Assembly: GCA_034431765.1 (NCBI GenBank)
Contig: DAOUDD010000135.1
Location: forward strand, 1-64,000
DNA from: DASYAN01 sp034431765
GTDB lineage: Bacteria > Chloroflexota > Ktedonobacteria > Ktedonobacterales > Ktedonobacteraceae
Length of the DNA: 64,000 bases
Direction: 5' to 3'
Shown here: piece by piece, positions 35,516 through 44,437 of the stretch
Layout: the number at the start of each line of letters is the position of its first letter
Numbering within the stretch: the stretch's first letter is position 1
Notes under the pieces: model-generated
What the model was told of the DNA's origin: nothing
Databases searched by the model: none
Seen by the model: the letters and a program-made list of their open reading frames with translations, nothing else
Translations under genes and position numbers: made by a program

Positions 35516-36199
35516 ATGGGACAAGAACAAGTGCAAGGTGCCTACCTCGTCATCCAGAAGGGTGTTCTCGCAGGGAGACGCGTTGAGTTATGGAAAGACT
35601 GCACAACGATTGGGCGGAGTCGCGACAGTGACATTTTTCTGGAAGATATCGCTGTTCATCGCAAACAGGCCAGCATTCTTTATACAGCTACAGGGTATAT
35701 TCTCCGTGATGAGCACGGCAGCAATGACTGCTTTGTGAATGGGCAGCCTGTGACCGAGCAGTCACTTTCGAGTGGGGATGAGCTAACATTTGGCAATACA
35801 CATATCACTTTCTATGCCAACGAAGGCACACGCCCTTTTCAGCTTCCATCGTCACGAGGCAAAGAACTGCACATTGGCAAAACGCTTGACCCACATAGCA
35901 CCACTATTGCACGTCTTCATTTTCTTAGTCCTCAGCGTACTGTGCATAGCCTTGAAATTTTTCCCGGCATGATTATTGGCCGCAGCCGCGAGTGTAACAT
36001 CTTCCTGGAAGACCTTAGCGTGAGCCGGCATCATGCAAGCATTGAGGAAAACGCGCAGGGTGATTTTGAGATTGTCGATAATCGTTCAGCAACTGGAACG
36101 TTCGTCAATGGGCAGCCTGTGAAACGTCATGTCCTGTGTGAAAATGATGTAATTCAAATTGGCAATAGCACGTTTACGTTTCGACACGCTCATTCATGA
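35516..36199 (+). CDS. protein with two FHA domains
   Basis: 227 residues made of two forkhead-associated domains, which bind phosphothreonine. Domain 1 (about 10-103) has TTIGRSRDSDIFLEDIAVHRKQASI and GSNDCFVNGQPV. Domain 2 (about 140-225) has MIIGRSRECNIFLEDLSVSRHHASI and SATGTFVNGQPV. The consensus GR-S-SRxH-NG is complete in domain 2. In domain 1 the SRxH serine-arginine is replaced by HRKQ, so its phosphopeptide binding may be weak. FHA proteins usually read the output of Ser/Thr kinases, several of which are in this window. The 3' end overlaps the convergent nucleotidyltransferase gene by six bases. Confidence 0.93.
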   Translation: MGQEQVQGAYLVIQKGVLAGRRVELWKDCTTIGRSRDSDIFLEDIAVHRKQASILYTATGYILRDEHGSNDCFVNGQPVTEQSLSSGDELTFGNTHITFYANEGTRPFQLPSSRGKELHIGKTLDPHSTTIARLHFLSPQRTVHSLEIFPGMIIGRSRECNIFLEDLSVSRHHASIEENAQGDFEIVDNRSATGTFVNGQPVKRHVLCENDVIQIGNSTFTFRHAHS

Positions 36200-37021
36200 G
36201 ATTGGCATATGTAAAAGCCGATGTAGAGAGCTCACGTGCCTGGCATAGACATCCACCAGTGTGCCATCCATTCTTTGTATGGGAGGTTCATATGCATGAG
36301 TGCTACGAGCAAAGCGACGCACCTCCTCTGGCACTTCGGAGCTTGTAAGCCCTCCTGTACGCCGAATAGCCGTTGACGAAATAGTGCGATAGGAACTGTT
36401 GAGCGGAAGTGGGAGAATAAAGTTTTTATACGGCCTGTTTTGCGGTTGATCCAACAACTTCAGCAGTTCGCCTTCTCCATCATCTCCTCGTGGAGCCACA
36501 AGCAGTTCTGCACGTGTAAATAGGTCCTGCAATGCTCTCTCACGATCTTCATAGTAGCGGGGATCAAGAATCTGCACGATCTTGTCATATCCCATCAGAA
36601 AGAGGATGCGATGCACACGAGGAAACGAGGTACGAATCGCCTCGGCCTGTTCGACATAGAGGCCGCGATTAAACAACAGCATACCAGCACGTGGTAGATG
36701 ATGCCTCAGCACATCCTGGAGCAGCATGACTCTATCGAGCAAGAGTGGACGCTCCACTCGTTCTTTATCCACTGTTCGCTTGCTGAAAGCGGCATAGAGT
36801 TCCATCGAGCTATGCTGGCGTGCGTAGCGCTGGGCCTCCTTGAGCAAGGCAAGATGAGCAATTGTTGGAGGATTAAACGAGCCAAGAAAGACGATCAGGG
36901 TTCCGCGAGGTTTTGGGGAGCCTGGAACAAGAAGGGCACATGAAGTTTCATTGGGCACAAGGCTGTCTAGCAGCCGTTGCACACGACGGAGATGCTCTAT
37001 TCTACTTTGTGAAATAAACAT
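36194..37021 (-). CDS. NMNAT/POF1-like nucleotidyltransferase
   Basis: 275 residues. The nucleotidyltransferase signature is GTLIVFLGSFNPPTIAHLALLKEA near residue 40. In it the bacterial HxGH is replaced by PTIAH, as in eukaryotic NMNAT and fungal POF1 proteins. The second motif SSTAIRR (about residue 216) is the conserved ISSTxIR that holds ATP phosphates. ILFLMGYDKIVQILDPRYY resembles the pyridine-nucleotide pocket region. It would adenylylate NMN, NaMN or a related nucleotide. It follows the small helical gene by 12 bases, so they form an operon. The family's normal NadD genes are shorter and lack the PPT variant. Confidence 0.75.
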   Translation of the reverse strand: MFISQSRIEHLRRVQRLLDSLVPNETSCALLVPGSPKPRGTLIVFLGSFNPPTIAHLALLKEAQRYARQHSSMELYAAFSKRTVDKERVERPLLLDRVMLLQDVLRHHLPRAGMLLFNRGLYVEQAEAIRTSFPRVHRILFLMGYDKIVQILDPRYYEDRERALQDLFTRAELLVAPRGDDGEGELLKLLDQPQNRPYKNFILPLPLNSSYRTISSTAIRRTGGLTSSEVPEEVRRFARSTHAYEPPIQRMDGTLVDVYARHVSSLHRLLHMPIS

Positions 37022-37033
37022 GCTGTATTAACT

Positions 37034-37387
37034 CTACGAAACATGCATATTCGACCCCTTTGGGGTATATTGAAAGCCGTACGAGATATCTTTGTCGGAT
37101 GTCTGCATAGTACCAGCCGCAGCCTGTAGGGCGCTACCAAAATCCTTCTGCCATTGATATGAATCGCGGAGGCGCTTCTCATATGGATTAAGCACCTCCA
37201 GCGCAGTGCTCTGCATGAAATCCGGAAAAGTCTGGACAAAGGCCTGTATCTTTGCCCAGTTTGTTTCATGAGCCGAGAGGGCAAGATCAGCATCTACCAT
37301 AATCTTGATAGCGGCTGTGCACATTGTCTCACATGGGTAATTGATCTTTCCTTCCCCAGATCCTCCATCACCTGCTAGATACGCCAT
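37034..37387 (-). CDS. small helical protein, possibly WXG100-like
   Basis: 117 residues, not firmly recognised. GAGGAGGAATATTCGCT before the ATG leaves little doubt that it is translated. Residues 20-100 appear to be two amphipathic helices (CTAAIKIMVDADLALSAHETNWAKIQAFVQTF and YEKRLRDSYQWQKDFGSALQAAAGTM), with Trp-rich turns. This is the general shape of WXG100/ESAT-6 proteins, but an exact WxG is absent. It has no signal peptide. It is co-transcribed with the POF1/NMNAT-like gene (12-base gap). The WXG100 idea is only a structural guess. Confidence 0.7.
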   Translation of the reverse strand: MAYLAGDGGSGEGKINYPCETMCTAAIKIMVDADLALSAHETNWAKIQAFVQTFPDFMQSTALEVLNPYEKRLRDSYQWQKDFGSALQAAAGTMQTSDKDISYGFQYTPKGSNMHVS

Positions 37388-37573
37388 AGCGAATATTCCT
37401 CCTCAAATTCTGTTTTTCGTAGCGTGCAACGTGCTCTATGTACACTACTTCTACTATAAGGAACCTGCGCTATGAAAACCAGTGTGCTATAAGAAATTTT
37501 TAGCGAAATACAACGTGTGCAGCATTTTTTTACATCCTGTTAACAAGGAAGAGATGAAACATCCATCTCTGCG

Positions 37574-37617
37574 ACCAGAGCAACGAACGTCGGAAAACGG
37601 GTCCATTGCTCTGGTCA
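37574..37617. repeat. 11-base inverted repeat in the spacer 37388-37695
   Basis: GACCAGAGCAA (37574-37584) and TTGCTCTGGTC (37607-37617) are exact complements around 22 bases. There is no T-run on either strand. It lies between two leftward genes and may end the transcript of the SRPBCC gene. The rest of the 308-base spacer shows no gene I trust. Confidence 0.5.
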
Positions 37618-37695
37618 CAGCTCACGCAGGCTCACCACGTGAAGTATTTGCCACTAGAGCCACAAGTACTCCCCTTGAGCCTGGTTTCCAGCCGA

Positions 37696-38604
37696 TTATT
37701 CGTTGGAGGCAGGAGGGGCAGAGATTGATGGCCTGGATAGGCGGCGCGAGGTCATAGGAAATGGCTTTGCATTGGGGTCACGCACACGCAGCCCATCTTT
37801 ATCGCCTAGCCCACGTGCCCACGCTGCATAACTATGGCGTGGATCAAGCGGAATTGCAGCAGCACGTCGCTGTGCCTCCTCACGTGCAAGTTGCTCCTGG
37901 CGTCTTTTGACAAGCTCGCGCTCCAGTGTCTCTTGCTGCTCCCGTTGCAGACGTTGCTCTATCTCCAAACGGCGCTGCCGCTCTACTTGCACCTCTTGCT
38001 CTCTTTTCTGTCGCTCCTCAGCTTCACGGGCGATGCGCCTTTGTCGCTGTGCCAGGGCCTCGTCGCTCATCATTGGATCACTAGCCATAGCTTGCTTCTG
38101 CCGTGCCGTGATCTGTCCTTTCACAAGTGCGCTATCATTGTGGAAGAGATAGTGAGACGACATGGGATCAAGCGCACCCGGTGGGGCCTGTTCGACCATA
38201 CGTGCGAAATGATTCAAATCCTTCTGCAGAACGGAGCTAAAATATGCTCCCACGCCAAGTGTTTCCCCTACCTGGCCCAATGCTCCGGAGGGAGGTGAGT
38301 ACATAACATAGACATCGACCCCTGTACGTTCCGGTCCTAATGCACGGAATTTGACGCGACCGCTGTTACGTAGACCACTTGTTGAGCGCCAGCCAATCTG
38401 CCGACCGACAATCCAGTTTTCATTAATTGCATCCCACTCGTACTGCCTGCCTACCTGCACGACCCAATGGCTACGCTGATCATCGTAGTACGTAACCTCT
38501 TTGACAAAGCTCATAAACTTGGGAAAATCGTTGAAGTGCGTAAACAGCTCATAGACCTGCTGTATAGGAGCGTTGACCGTCACTGATGCTGAGTGTTCTG
38601 CCAT
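37696..38604 (-). CDS. SRPBCC (COQ10/cyclase-like) domain fused to a long coiled coil
   Basis: 302 residues. Residues 1-145 are a START-like SRPBCC fold: VTVNAPIQQVYELFTHFNDFPKFMSFVKEVTYYDD, WDAINENWIVGRQIGWRS and GPERTGVDVYVMYSPPSG, as in the COQ10/polyketide cyclase group that binds lipids or hydrophobic small molecules. Residues about 180-250 form a highly charged coiled coil rich in Arg, Gln and Glu (REAEERQKREQEVQVERQRRLEIEQRLQREQQE). The basic, Pro/Ser-rich tail has no family match. AAGGAGAACGGGAC precedes ATG. The coiled coil suggests oligomerisation or a scaffold role on top of lipid binding, which is inference. Confidence 0.85.
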   Translation of the reverse strand: MAEHSASVTVNAPIQQVYELFTHFNDFPKFMSFVKEVTYYDDQRSHWVVQVGRQYEWDAINENWIVGRQIGWRSTSGLRNSGRVKFRALGPERTGVDVYVMYSPPSGALGQVGETLGVGAYFSSVLQKDLNHFARMVEQAPPGALDPMSSHYLFHNDSALVKGQITARQKQAMASDPMMSDEALAQRQRRIAREAEERQKREQEVQVERQRRLEIEQRLQREQQETLERELVKRRQEQLAREEAQRRAAAIPLDPRHSYAAWARGLGDKDGLRVRDPNAKPFPMTSRRLSRPSISAPPASNE

Positions 38605-38883
38605 GTCCCGTTCTCCTTCTGAGAAAATGAGAGAGCTGCTGTGAGAGGAGCACTCTTCTCGCTGTTTCAGAGGCTCTCTCGACCACTACGGACTACAGGC
38701 ACAATGTACGAATAGAGCATATATGAGGAAAGGACACCTTCCCTACAGAAATGTCCCTAGGGTTGGACAAGTCTCTTTCAAGAATGCCCTAGTGTACCAT
38801 ACGTTGTCAAGGTCAACCGCAAATGCCCGTGGAGATGCTATTGCTGGAGACGAAAGGGCGCGGTTCTGCTCTAACGTATCAGG

Positions 38884-39942
38884 CTACGCTTGCTCATGAT
38901 AGTGAGTTGTAGGTTGAGATAACAACTCTGCCGCTTTCTCCTCAGGGAGCGTATCACTGACAAAGTTGCCACCACCGATCTCTGGACCAGCAAGGTATTT
39001 GAGGACGTGTGGGCGACGGAGAGGAGGATGAAAGGCGATGAAAAAGTGGAAACTTGCGTAGTCTTCTCCATCAGTAGGGGCCTGGTGCAGCGACATCACA
39101 TAAGGGAACGACATCTGCCAGAGATTGTCATAGCGTACTGTCACATTCTTGAGGGCACGCGAGAGTGCTTCTATCTCGACGTCCTGAAGAGCATAGATAT
39201 GAGCTACACGACGTTTTGGCGCAACATAGACTTCATAAGCGTAACGAGCAAAGTAGGGAACAAAGGCAATTACATACTCATCTTCATAGAGAATACGTCG
39301 CCCATCAGCCTGTTCCTCGGCAATAATAGCGGAGAAGAGGATACGTCCGCTCTGCTGCCAGTAGCGCTGTGAGGCCGCAAGCTCAATCTCAATAGTCTTA
39401 AAGACAAAGTTGGTAGCGTAGATCTGGCCGTGCGGGTGAGGATTGGAGACACCAACAACCTTACCCTTGTTCTCGAAGGGAAGAACGTGCTTTACCTCTG
39501 GTCGGTTCCCAAGATCAAACGTCTGCTGTTGCCAGAGTTGCGCAATTTCCACAATAGTAACGATTGGCATCTCAGCCATGGTCAGATTGTGGCATGGACT
39601 ATAGCAAAGAACACGTGCATGTCCTTGTGCCGATCGAATGCGATAGAGAGATGTTAACGTACTGCTAACACGTTCTGGCGCATTCATACCTACACAGGGA
39701 TGGTCGTTGTCAAACACAAATGGACGTGAATACATGGGATTCCTGGCACCACTTACACGCCTATTTCCGGGGCAGAGATAGCAATCAGCTACGTAGGAAG
39801 GAACTGTATGCTCCTCCATTGTAACTGTCGCACCGATCCAGGGACGATTCTGACGGTGGGCAGCAATAATAATCCACTCCTCGCGCAACGGATGCCAGCG
39901 TTCTTCCCATTCCCAGATAGATGCAGAACTCAATTGTGCCAT
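38884..39942 (-). CDS. galT: galactose-1-phosphate uridylyltransferase
   Basis: 352 residues from the ATG at 39942, which is preceded by AAAGGAGGGG; the longer frame to 40047 lacks a site. GalT exchanges UMP between UDP-glucose and galactose-1-phosphate in the Leloir pathway. The HIT-fold active site is NPHPHGQIYA, with the nucleophilic histidine in HPHGQ. A zinc-site pair CxxC is at DCYLCPGN, and PFVFDNDHPCVG and KNVTVRYDNLWQMSFPYVMSLHQAP fit the family. No galK, galE or galM is adjacent, so the pathway must be scattered. It is monocistronic and downstream of a terminator. Confidence 0.94.
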   Translation of the reverse strand: MAQLSSASIWEWEERWHPLREEWIIIAAHRQNRPWIGATVTMEEHTVPSYVADCYLCPGNRRVSGARNPMYSRPFVFDNDHPCVGMNAPERVSSTLTSLYRIRSAQGHARVLCYSPCHNLTMAEMPIVTIVEIAQLWQQQTFDLGNRPEVKHVLPFENKGKVVGVSNPHPHGQIYATNFVFKTIEIELAASQRYWQQSGRILFSAIIAEEQADGRRILYEDEYVIAFVPYFARYAYEVYVAPKRRVAHIYALQDVEIEALSRALKNVTVRYDNLWQMSFPYVMSLHQAPTDGEDYASFHFFIAFHPPLRRPHVLKYLAGPEIGGGNFVSDTLPEEKAAELLSQPTTHYHEQA

Positions 39943-40056
39943 ACGATAAACCCCTCCTTTCTCTCTTTGAGTATACCTGCACAAATTTCTGCGTGTCAAT
40001 GCACATACGCGCAAAATTATTGCATGATTTGAGAAAGGAGAGATCACAACACAAGA

Positions 40057-40100
40057 AAAAAGCGAGGACCAACACGTCTTTGTGTCAGCCCTCGCTTTTT
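40057..40100 (-). terminator. Rho-independent terminator of the second sedolisin gene
   Basis: On the minus strand AAAAAGCGAGG and CCTCGCTTTTTTC form an 11-base stem ending in a T-run. It is located 78 bases after the sedolisin stop codon. Confidence 0.85.
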
Positions 40101-40177
40101 CATCAAACAGATGAAGACCGATACCTACTTGGAAAGAGACCTATACAGTATAGTCACATGCCTGCTAACCAACACGT

Positions 40178-41566
40178 TTAGGCTTTGTCGATCTGTCTCG
40201 CAACATCATCAATATGGTCGAAGATGATCAGCACCGGCACGAGTTTAGCAACGATAGGCGAACCCCAGCCGGTGGTCGCATCCCAACCTTTGGTCGCATT
40301 ATACCCTTGAACAGTGACAGTAACGCCATTTGTACCAGCCCCGATGAAGGTATTGTTGCCCTCAGTAATATCATGGAAGACCGTCTTATAGAGGGGGGTA
40401 TGACCAATCAGATAGAATGCTGGATTGAGCAGACCGAGACGTTTCCCAGCTATCTCATCGGCCAGAGCAGTAATACCTGCCCATTGGGGAGAACTGGCAC
40501 TGGTGCCACCAAAGGAGAAGAAACCTGGAGGAACTGGTATGCCAGGGAAACCCAGATATGTAAGTACGCCACTATTCGGGTCTGCGTTATACGAGACATC
40601 TGGCTCACCACGATACTGACCAGCAACTGTCCCAAATTGATACCAGGGGCGCTTGTAGATAGTGCTAAATCCACCGCCAGTGCCGCCATTATTTGAAGCA
40701 GCACTCCATACTGTCTCACTGCTGTACTTTCCTGTATCCAGATCCGCATTCAAATGTGTACCACCAACTGCTGTCACGAACGGATCAGCCGCAGGGAATG
40801 AAGCGCTAAGCAAGAAAGAGCTACCATCGCAGGTTCCCTGAGCCGCGCCCTGATCGCCTGAAGAAGCAAACAACGTAATATGCTTGCGAGTCGCTTCAGC
40901 AAAGACTTGATGCTCCTGCGCCAGTAATTGAGGATCAACACACGTTTCTGCCTCACCAAAGCTCTGCGAAATCGTATCACCCAGGCTGTGGTCAACAGCA
41001 TATCTCGTCACATTCAGCAGGTCGATATCCTGATTCGATTTGCCCAGCACGAGATCAATTGTGGCTCCGGGAGCAACAGCATGAGACCACTGCACATCGA
41101 GCGAAATCTCTTCTGCCCAGCCGACCTGATTCGGATCAGTTGGATCGAATGGAGTCAGACCATCGGGGGCAATGACGTTGACGTGTGCTGATGGAATACC
41201 GAAGGTCGAACTGAATGTATCAAGGTCCTGTTGCACTGTCGGACTCTGGAACGCATCCACAATCACGATCGTGCGTCCTCTACCTGAGACACCTTTATCC
41301 AACAAAGGCTGAATTGCGTATGCATTGCGAATCTGTTGCGGGCCAAAGCACTGATAAGGATAGCCAGGGTTCTGACACTTGAATTTCGCATCAGGACCGC
41401 GCTGGCCTACACTCTGAGCGATTGGATGCACATACACACTATGTGGACGAACAGCACTGGCATGAGCAAAGGCAGGAAGAGCGAAGAAGCCACTCACGAT
41501 CATGCTTAACAGGACCGAGAGAGTGAGCGAAGAGGCGACATGTCGCGAGGAGAGCTTTTTTCTCAT
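40178..41566 (-). CDS. secreted sedolisin (S53 peptidase) without prodomain
   Basis: 462 residues. It has a clear signal peptide (SLTLSVLLSMIVSGFFALPAFAHA), then only about 40 residues before the catalytic domain, so the roughly 180-residue activation prodomain of typical sedolisins is missing. The catalytic triad is E153 and D157 (WAEEISLD) and S356 (GGTSASSP), with oxyanion D238 (SSGDQGA). The C-terminus, VKVT-like in the gene's 3' part, ends KLVPVLIIFDHIDDVARQIDKA, an unusual hydrophobic tail. ATG at 41566 lies behind AAGGAG. It should be an extracellular acid protease that folds without a large propeptide, or relies on another protein for folding. Confidence 0.92.
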   Translation of the reverse strand: MRKKLSSRHVASSLTLSVLLSMIVSGFFALPAFAHASAVRPHSVYVHPIAQSVGQRGPDAKFKCQNPGYPYQCFGPQQIRNAYAIQPLLDKGVSGRGRTIVIVDAFQSPTVQQDLDTFSSTFGIPSAHVNVIAPDGLTPFDPTDPNQVGWAEEISLDVQWSHAVAPGATIDLVLGKSNQDIDLLNVTRYAVDHSLGDTISQSFGEAETCVDPQLLAQEHQVFAEATRKHITLFASSGDQGAAQGTCDGSSFLLSASFPAADPFVTAVGGTHLNADLDTGKYSSETVWSAASNNGGTGGGFSTIYKRPWYQFGTVAGQYRGEPDVSYNADPNSGVLTYLGFPGIPVPPGFFSFGGTSASSPQWAGITALADEIAGKRLGLLNPAFYLIGHTPLYKTVFHDITEGNNTFIGAGTNGVTVTVQGYNATKGWDATTGWGSPIVAKLVPVLIIFDHIDDVARQIDKA

Positions 41567-42017
41567 CAAGAAATTCTCCTTGAAATAAAAAAGAATCTAC
41601 AGCATTTAGGCCCTTATTGTCTCAAGCATACTATTGAGTATTTTTGATAATAATAGGGCAAAGAATTAGAAATGTCTATTCCAAGTAGGTAACAAGGAAC
41701 TGGGTTTGGCACGGATAGAGTATAGCATATCATCTATGCAATTACCACATTAAAATGACTATGATCATTTATTTTATAAAAAGAATCTTGATAACCACGA
41801 GTATTGTTATGAACATATTCTGCAAGAATTGAGAAAAGAGAGCCAGATAAAGACTTTTGACTTCTCTATAAAGCTATCTTGGTTAAGATGTTTCAAATTG
41901 TACCGAGAAATATTTCCTAGTCTCTTTCTCTATTGAGGTGGATATAGTAGAAGAGCAGATATACTACAGCATAAGTAGACGTGCAACGACTGCGTCAGGC
42001 TGAGACCAGAAAGAGAC
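41567..42017. other. AT-rich spacer before the tiny membrane ORFs
   Basis: 450 bases, AT-rich at 41600-41900, with no plausible coding frame. It must hold promoters for the sedolisin (-) and for the small ORFs (+). I see no strong hairpin or repeat. Confidence 0.4.
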
Positions 42018-42140
42018 ATGGATGTCGAATATGAGTGTACAGCATGTGTGGAGAGAAACGGTGCGCAGTGTTGCATTTCTGCCTTTTTTATCGCTCTTCT
42101 TCTATTTAGCTACTCGCTTAGATGGCACGAAAGGATATAA
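42018..42140 (+). CDS. putative 40-residue cysteine-containing membrane peptide
   Basis: ATG at 42018 opens 40 codons ending two bases before the next small ORF. The N-terminal half contains CTAC and a CC pair, followed by a hydrophobic stretch (CISAFFIALLLFSYSL) and RWHERI. AAAGAG precedes the start closely. A 104-codon frame starting at 42022 overlaps it and reads differently, so coding status is uncertain. The tight junction with 42143 suggests translational coupling. No family is recognised. Confidence 0.35.
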   Translation: MDVEYECTACVERNGAQCCISAFFIALLLFSYSLRWHERI

Positions 42141-42142
42141 CC

Positions 42143-42280
42143 ATGTCCACTTCACGTTTTATGATCACGATGGTTGCTGTTCTTGTGGTGGGGATCGTCG
42201 TTGGTGTGCTAGCGGTCATGCTCATGCAAGGGTTTCATCCATTGCCTGTGCCAACAGCAAAGCCATCGATGCATTGGTAA
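42143..42280 (+). CDS. 45-residue single-pass membrane protein
   Basis: 45 residues: a short basic N-terminus (STSRF), a clean membrane helix (VAVLVVGIVVGVLAVMLM), and a Pro-rich tail (FHPLPVPTAKPSMHW). AAGGATATAACC is a proper binding site for the ATG. The hydrophobic segment of Val, Ile, Leu and Gly is strong evidence for coding. The frame differs from the longer overlapping ORF. Function unknown; such micro-proteins often regulate membrane transporters or kinases. Confidence 0.6.
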   Translation: MSTSRFMITMVAVLVVGIVVGVLAVMLMQGFHPLPVPTAKPSMHW

Positions 42281-42491
42281 AGGATTGTGCAGAGCCTCGT
42301 TTTTGCTCATCCTTCTATTTCGCGACGAAAGCATAGCAGGTACGATCTTCTGTTGCGTATTATATAAAGAGTACCCGCAGCAGACTCTCAGGCTGGCCGA
42401 GGTCTTCGCCCGGCAAAACCAGCTTGATTTCTGTTGTGCAGCAAGTGCTACTCCAGGTAGATGATAATGAGCAAGATGTACGAGGTAGGCT

Positions 42492-43802
42492 ATGAACGAG
42501 AAAGACAGGACTTTAGAGACTCAGGAGCAAGAGCAAGCAGAGCAGGAACGGGCACGACTTGAAACACGACCACTGCCAGCACATCAACTCTTTGTAAAAG
42601 AAGATGGGGAGATTGAGATAGTTCTTGCAGGCTATCTCGACTTACATATTACTCCTACATCCGTCCAGACTCCTCCTGCTTTGACATCAGGCACTATACT
42701 CCAGAGCGACGAGGCGGTTCTCGTTCCAGGTGGTCCTGTCGCCCATATTGTGCAGGCACTGTTGACGCTGGGTGTCCAGGTGCGTCCGCTAGCGAAAGTT
42801 GGCAACGATCTCTTCGGTCAGGGCTTGCTACGGCGCGTGGGAAACTGGGGTCCTGGTATGACTACGTTGATAGGCGTTGTGCCAGATGAACCTACTTCCT
42901 ACACAATACAGCTTCATCTGCCAAAGCTAGAACGCGTTGCTATTGTCGCTCCGGGCTCTAATGCGACGTTTGGAGCAGATGATATGCGTTATAGTGTCCT
43001 GGAGAGGGCGGGACTCTTTCATCTAAGTTATACTTCAGAGATGACCCGCTTAACACGAGCAGAAGGTGCGGAGCTGGTAACGCTGTTTACGCGTGCAAAA
43101 GAGACAGGTGTCACGACTTCTTTTGATTTTGCGGTGCCAGGTGTGGCCAGTACGACTGCTGAGGTAAATTGGCAAGCTATTTTTCCTACATTCCTCCCTT
43201 CTGTCGATGTGTTTCTGGCGAGTGTTGACGAATTGCTGCGCACATTACGGAGACCACTCTTTGACAAATTGCTCTCAAGAGCAGGCAATACGCCTCTCGT
43301 AGACCTGGTGCCTCCCGATGTAATTTCTGACTTGAGCAAGACGTTGATAGAGATGGGGGTGAAGATCGTTGGACTGAAAGCCGGACATCGAGGAATGTAT
43401 CTGCGTACAGCACCACGTGAAGCACTGGAGCATATAGGACGGATGCAGCCGCCTAAAATTACAACATGGGCTGATCGTGAACTGTGGGCACCATGCTTTA
43501 CCACGACTGTTGTTGATGCTACCGGTGCGGGCGATGCTACAATTGCCGGTTTCTTGCTAGGCCTGATTCGTGGACTTTCACCCGAAGCGGCGTTGTCGGC
43601 AGCCTGCGCTGTGGGGGCGTGTAGTGTTGAAGCAAAAGATCCTGTCAGCGGGATCAAAGGCTGGCCCGAAACTATGGGGCGCATCGCCGCCGGATGGCCG
43701 CGTCTCAAGCTTCAGAGCAAGCCACGTTCTCCACTTGATATGCAGCACTACGGCTGGCGCTGGCATGAGACACAGGAGCTCTGGATCAAACCCCACAATT
43801 GA
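42492..43802 (+). CDS. PfkB-family carbohydrate kinase
   Basis: 436 residues, longer than the usual 300-330 because of an N-terminal charged extension of about 55 residues (TLETQEQEQAEQERARLETR). The kinase core has VLVPGGPVAHIVQALLTLGVQVRPLAKVGNDLFGQ near the N-terminus. The C-terminal PfkB signature VVDATGAGDATIAGFLLGL contains the anion hole and catalytic Asp of GAGD. It would phosphorylate a sugar, nucleoside or similar; the substrate is not told by motifs. It is transcribed with no close partner (a gap of 154 bases to the next gene). The frame is intact. Confidence 0.9.
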   Translation: MNEKDRTLETQEQEQAEQERARLETRPLPAHQLFVKEDGEIEIVLAGYLDLHITPTSVQTPPALTSGTILQSDEAVLVPGGPVAHIVQALLTLGVQVRPLAKVGNDLFGQGLLRRVGNWGPGMTTLIGVVPDEPTSYTIQLHLPKLERVAIVAPGSNATFGADDMRYSVLERAGLFHLSYTSEMTRLTRAEGAELVTLFTRAKETGVTTSFDFAVPGVASTTAEVNWQAIFPTFLPSVDVFLASVDELLRTLRRPLFDKLLSRAGNTPLVDLVPPDVISDLSKTLIEMGVKIVGLKAGHRGMYLRTAPREALEHIGRMQPPKITTWADRELWAPCFTTTVVDATGAGDATIAGFLLGLIRGLSPEAALSAACAVGACSVEAKDPVSGIKGWPETMGRIAAGWPRLKLQSKPRSPLDMQHYGWRWHETQELWIKPHN

Positions 43803-43956
43803 GAGAAAGCCTCTAGACGCATAGCTCCATCCATGTTATGATTGTGTGCAATCGTACTACCGAGCCGATGAACTGAGCGGAGCTAGACACGGAGTGGCGT
43901 TGTTCATCGGAATAAGAGAGTACTATGTGGTACTTGAAGAAGGGAGTTCTGCTTCC

Positions 43957-44418
43957 ATGCAATTCAATCTCTTTCACTGGCTTTTCGACGATGCGGTTAC
44001 AGCAGGTTCGAGTCTACCAAATGGGACAGAAACGTTTCACTATTTCTGGCCCTATCTCATTTTCTGTGGCGTCGGCCTGCTCATCTGGTTCTACTATTGG
44101 GTCGAGGGGCGTAAGCGCTTTGTGAAAAGCAGGGTGATTATCAAGTACATGCTTGATCGCTTTCTCAACTGGTTCGCGGTTATCTGTTTTGTGGGTATCC
44201 CAATTGCACTGGCACGTGTGGCGCTTGATGGCTATTTTTTTTCCTGGCGCTTCTGGCGCTATCTCTGGCTGGTTGCGCTGATCGTCTGGGCCGTTTTGTG
44301 GGTGGTGTATCTGGTACGCAAATATCCAGAAGAGGTGGCAAATTACCGTGCCTACCAGTCACGTCAGCAGTATATTCCCAGGTCTAATCGGCGCAAAGTT
44401 CGCCCCGCTTCGCGTTAA
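43957..44418 (+). CDS. membrane protein of unknown function
   Basis: 153 residues with three to four hydrophobic segments: FWPYLIFCGVGLLIWFYYW, FLNWFAVICFVGIPIALARVAL, and YLWLVALIVWAVLWVVYLVR. The tail is basic (RSNRRKVRPASR). The chosen ATG at 43957 lies behind AGGGAG; a GTG frame opens upstream at 43846 without a good site. It ends 19 bases before mobA on the same strand, so they probably share a transcript. The family is not recognised. A function linked to molybdenum cofactor cannot be concluded from this position alone. Confidence 0.72.
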   Translation: MQFNLFHWLFDDAVTAGSSLPNGTETFHYFWPYLIFCGVGLLIWFYYWVEGRKRFVKSRVIIKYMLDRFLNWFAVICFVGIPIALARVALDGYFFSWRFWRYLWLVALIVWAVLWVVYLVRKYPEEVANYRAYQSRQQYIPRSNRRKVRPASR

Positions 44419-44437
44419 ACAGAGCCTTGCTTAAAAG

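Noticed and set aside
42022..42336. 104-codon frame overlapping the two tiny membrane ORFs
   Set aside because: The C-terminal half reads as a Cys/His/Gly-rich sequence without pattern, while the other frame gives a clean membrane helix with a good binding site.
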